Assembly (NCBI GenBank): GCA_002427975.1
Contig: DIZT01000302.1
Location: 1 to 7,789, forward strand
Direction of reading: 5' to 3'
DNA length: 7,789 nucleotides
From: Micrococcaceae bacterium UBA6021
GTDB lineage: Bacteria; Actinomycetota; Actinomycetes; Actinomycetales; Micrococcaceae
The notes under the pieces were generated by a model, which saw only the letters and a list, made by a program, of their open reading frames with translations, was not told the origin of the DNA and did no database searches. Made by a program: the position numbers and the translations under genes. The number at the start of each line of letters is the position of its first letter. Within the stretch, counting starts at the first letter, position 1. This document shows positions 6,425-7,789 of the stretch, in pieces.

Positions 6425-7741
6425 ATGACAACGGAAAAAGGCGCAGCGTCGCTGCTGGCCAACGCTCTGGCTATCGTCCTGGGGGTGGCGGAGATACCGC
6501 TGCGGCTGCGGGCGTGGGACGGTTCCGAGGCGGGGCCGGCCGACGCCCCGATCCTCGAATTCAGGTCGCGCCGCGCCCTGCGGCGGATCCTGTGGTCGCC
6601 CGGACAGCTCGGGCTAAGCCGTGCCTACGTGGCCGGGGAGATCGACGCCCCCGGCGATATCTTCGCCGCGTTCACGGCGCTGAGTTCGGTGGGTAAGTTT
6701 TCCGAGCCAGGCCCCTTCCGGCCCCTGACTCCGCGCGAACTCGCCACGCTGGTCAGCACAGCCGTCCGGCTGGGCGCGGTGGGTCCCAACCCTGCACCGC
6801 CGGCTGAAGAAGCAAGGGTCACCCGGAAGGGCCGGCTCCACACCCGGCAGCGCGACGCTGCGGCCATTTCACACCATTACGACGTCGGCAACGACTTTTA
6901 CGCGCTCGTGCTGGGCCCGTCTATGGTCTACTCCTGCGCTGTGTGGGGGGACGGACCTGACGGCGGCGACCTGGGTGGCCGCGGCGTCCCCGCAGGACTG
7001 GATGGGGCGCAGAGGGCAAAGCTGGACCTTGTCTGCCGGAAGCTTGGACTGCGGCCCGGGATGAGGGTGCTGGACGTGGGGTGCGGCTGGGGCAGCTTCG
7101 CCTTGCATGCGGCGCAGCATTACGGCGTCACGGTGGTGGGGGTGACGCTTTCCTCCGAACAGGCCGTCCTGGCGCGCAAACGTGCGGCCGAAGCCGGCCT
7201 GACCGAAAAGATCGACATCCGTGTGCAGGATTACCGGGATGTCGCCGACGGACCGTTCGACGCCATCAGCTCCATCGGCATGTCCGAACACGTGGGCCGG
7301 GAACAGACACCCCGCTATGTGGAAGTGCTGCACGGATTGCTCCGTCCCGGCGGCCGGTTGCTGAACCACGCCATCTCGTGGAACGCCGGCCCCATCAAGC
7401 CGGACCCGGACTCGTTCATTCCGCGCTACGTCTTTCCGGACGGCGAAATGATCAGCCTGGGCGAGATGGTGGGCGCGTTGGAGACCGGCGGGTTCGAGGT
7501 GCTGGACGTGGAGGCCCTGCGCCGGCATTATGCCCTGACCCTTCGGGCTTGGGTGCGCCGGCTCGAAGAGAACTGGGACGAAGCTGTCCGGCTGACCAGC
7601 CTGGGCCGGGCGCGCATCTGGCGGCTGTACATGGCTTCGAGTGCCCTGGGCTTTGAAGCCGGGATCACGGGCGTCAACCAGGTACTGGTCCAGCGCGCCG
7701 GAGCGGCCGAACCGCCGCTGCGACGGACGGACTGGATCTAG
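6425..7741 (+). CDS. Cyclopropane-fatty-acyl-phospholipid synthase family methyltransferase (UfaA1/TmsB-like)
   Basis: 438-aa SAM-dependent enzyme that would add a methylene or methyl carbon across the double bond of unsaturated acyl chains in membrane phospholipids. An N-terminal domain (about 1-125) with [10 protein letters not shown] (65-74) is as in CFA synthases. The catalytic domain carries HYDVGNDFY (151-159), the SAM-binding VLDVGCGWG (215-223) and GMSEHVG (285-291). By comparison with E. coli CFA synthase and CmaA1, the bicarbonate/active-site residues are C171, E288, H315, I317 and Y369, and all are present. N-terminal wording and length recall mycobacterial UfaA1 and TmsB, which make 10-methyl fatty acids together with a reductase (TmsA). 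No TmsA is in the window, so cyclopropanation and methylation cannot be told apart. Between YSCAVW (169-174) and the [15 protein letters not shown] helix lies a glycine-rich stretch (175-191) longer than usual. It is transcribed alone here and ends at the terminator on the window edge. Confidence 0.9.
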   Translation: MTTEKGAASLLANALAIVLGVAEIPLRLRAWDGSEAGPADAPILEFRSRRALRRILWSPGQLGLSRAYVAGEIDAPGDIFAAFTALSSVGKFSEPGPFRPLTPRELATLVSTAVRLGAVGPNPAPPAEEARVTRKGRLHTRQRDAAAISHHYDVGNDFYALVLGPSMVYSCAVWGDGPDGGDLGGRGVPAGLDGAQRAKLDLVCRKLGLRPGMRVLDVGCGWGSFALHAAQHYGVTVVGVTLSSEQAVLARKRAAEAGLTEKIDIRVQDYRDVADGPFDAISSIGMSEHVGREQTPRYVEVLHGLLRPGGRLLNHAISWNAGPIKPDPDSFIPRYVFPDGEMISLGEMVGALETGGFEVLDVEALRRHYALTLRAWVRRLEENWDEAVRLTSLGRARIWRLYMASSALGFEAGITGVNQVLVQRAGAAEPPLRRTDWI

Positions 7742-7760
7742 CGCGGGGCACCTGAGCGAA

Positions 7761-7789
7761 TAAAAAAGAGCCACCCGGCCGGGTGGCTC
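7761..7789. terminator. Strong hairpin terminator at the right edge, possibly bidirectional
   Basis: Perfect 22-base palindrome at 7768-7789: 9-bp arms GAGCCACCC and GGGTGGCTC around GGCC. TAAAAAA (7761-7767) precedes it and reads as a U-run for minus-strand transcripts arriving from the right. The plus-strand tail lies beyond the window. It starts 26 bases after the stop of the CFA-family gene, so it likely ends that transcript and also one from a converging gene. Confidence 0.85.

Noticed and set aside
5830..6696. Plus-strand open frame (288 codons) across the yjdM region and the start of the CFA-family gene
   Set aside because: It crosses two well-supported genes and both candidate promoters and resembles no protein.
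6869..7774. Long open frame (301 codons) on the minus strand opposite the CFA-family gene
   Set aside because: It is antisense to a gene with full catalytic motifs, its translation has no recognisable domain, and long antisense frames are expected in GC-rich DNA with strong third-position bias.
1..7789. Search for a defence, mobile-element or CRISPR system
   Set aside because: No transposase, integrase, nuclease, repeat array or tRNA-like sequence is seen; every gene belongs to a common metabolic, transport or RNA-modification family.

Overview
The window is GC-rich DNA whose protein-level features point to a high-GC Gram-positive actinobacterium of the Micrococcaceae (Arthrobacter/Pseudarthrobacter-like). 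The genus is inferred from memory of similar proteins and not from a search. All of it reads as ordinary chromosome: there are no RNA genes, insertion sequences, CRISPR arrays or phage genes.

The left part (1-3583, minus strand) is a carbohydrate-uptake locus. In transcription order it holds a ROK-family repressor (3583-2327), a hairpin just after its stop, a lipoprotein sugar-binding protein (2206-854) and, 3 nt later, a MalF-type ABC permease (850 to the left edge, C-terminus missing). The second permease and any catabolic enzymes would lie beyond position 1. The repressor probably senses a sugar or sugar derivative and controls the transporter.

The middle part (3698-6339, minus strand) looks like a three-gene operon. 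It runs from a small YjdM/PhnA-type zinc-ribbon protein (6339-5986), through an FMO-like FAD/NAD(P) oxidoreductase (5967-4888), to an RlmG/RsmC-type rRNA guanine-N2 methyltransferase (4891-3698). The last two overlap by four bases (ATGA).

The right part (6425-7741, plus strand) is a cyclopropane-fatty-acyl-phospholipid synthase-family methyltransferase, closest in layout to the actinobacterial UfaA1/TmsB type. It is transcribed away from yjdM and ends at a perfect hairpin terminator at the right edge.

The most notable structure is the 85-bp divergent promoter region between yjdM and the CFA-family gene. The two candidate -35 boxes occupy almost the same bases (CTGACAG, 6367-6373). The minus-strand -10 box sits six bases before the yjdM GTG, as expected for a leaderless mRNA. 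No clearly new multi-gene system is visible. The other leads are a ROK repressor with eroded kinase/sugar-site residues, an unexplained perfect Shine-Dalgarno sequence in its leader, and the unusual grouping of the three middle genes.
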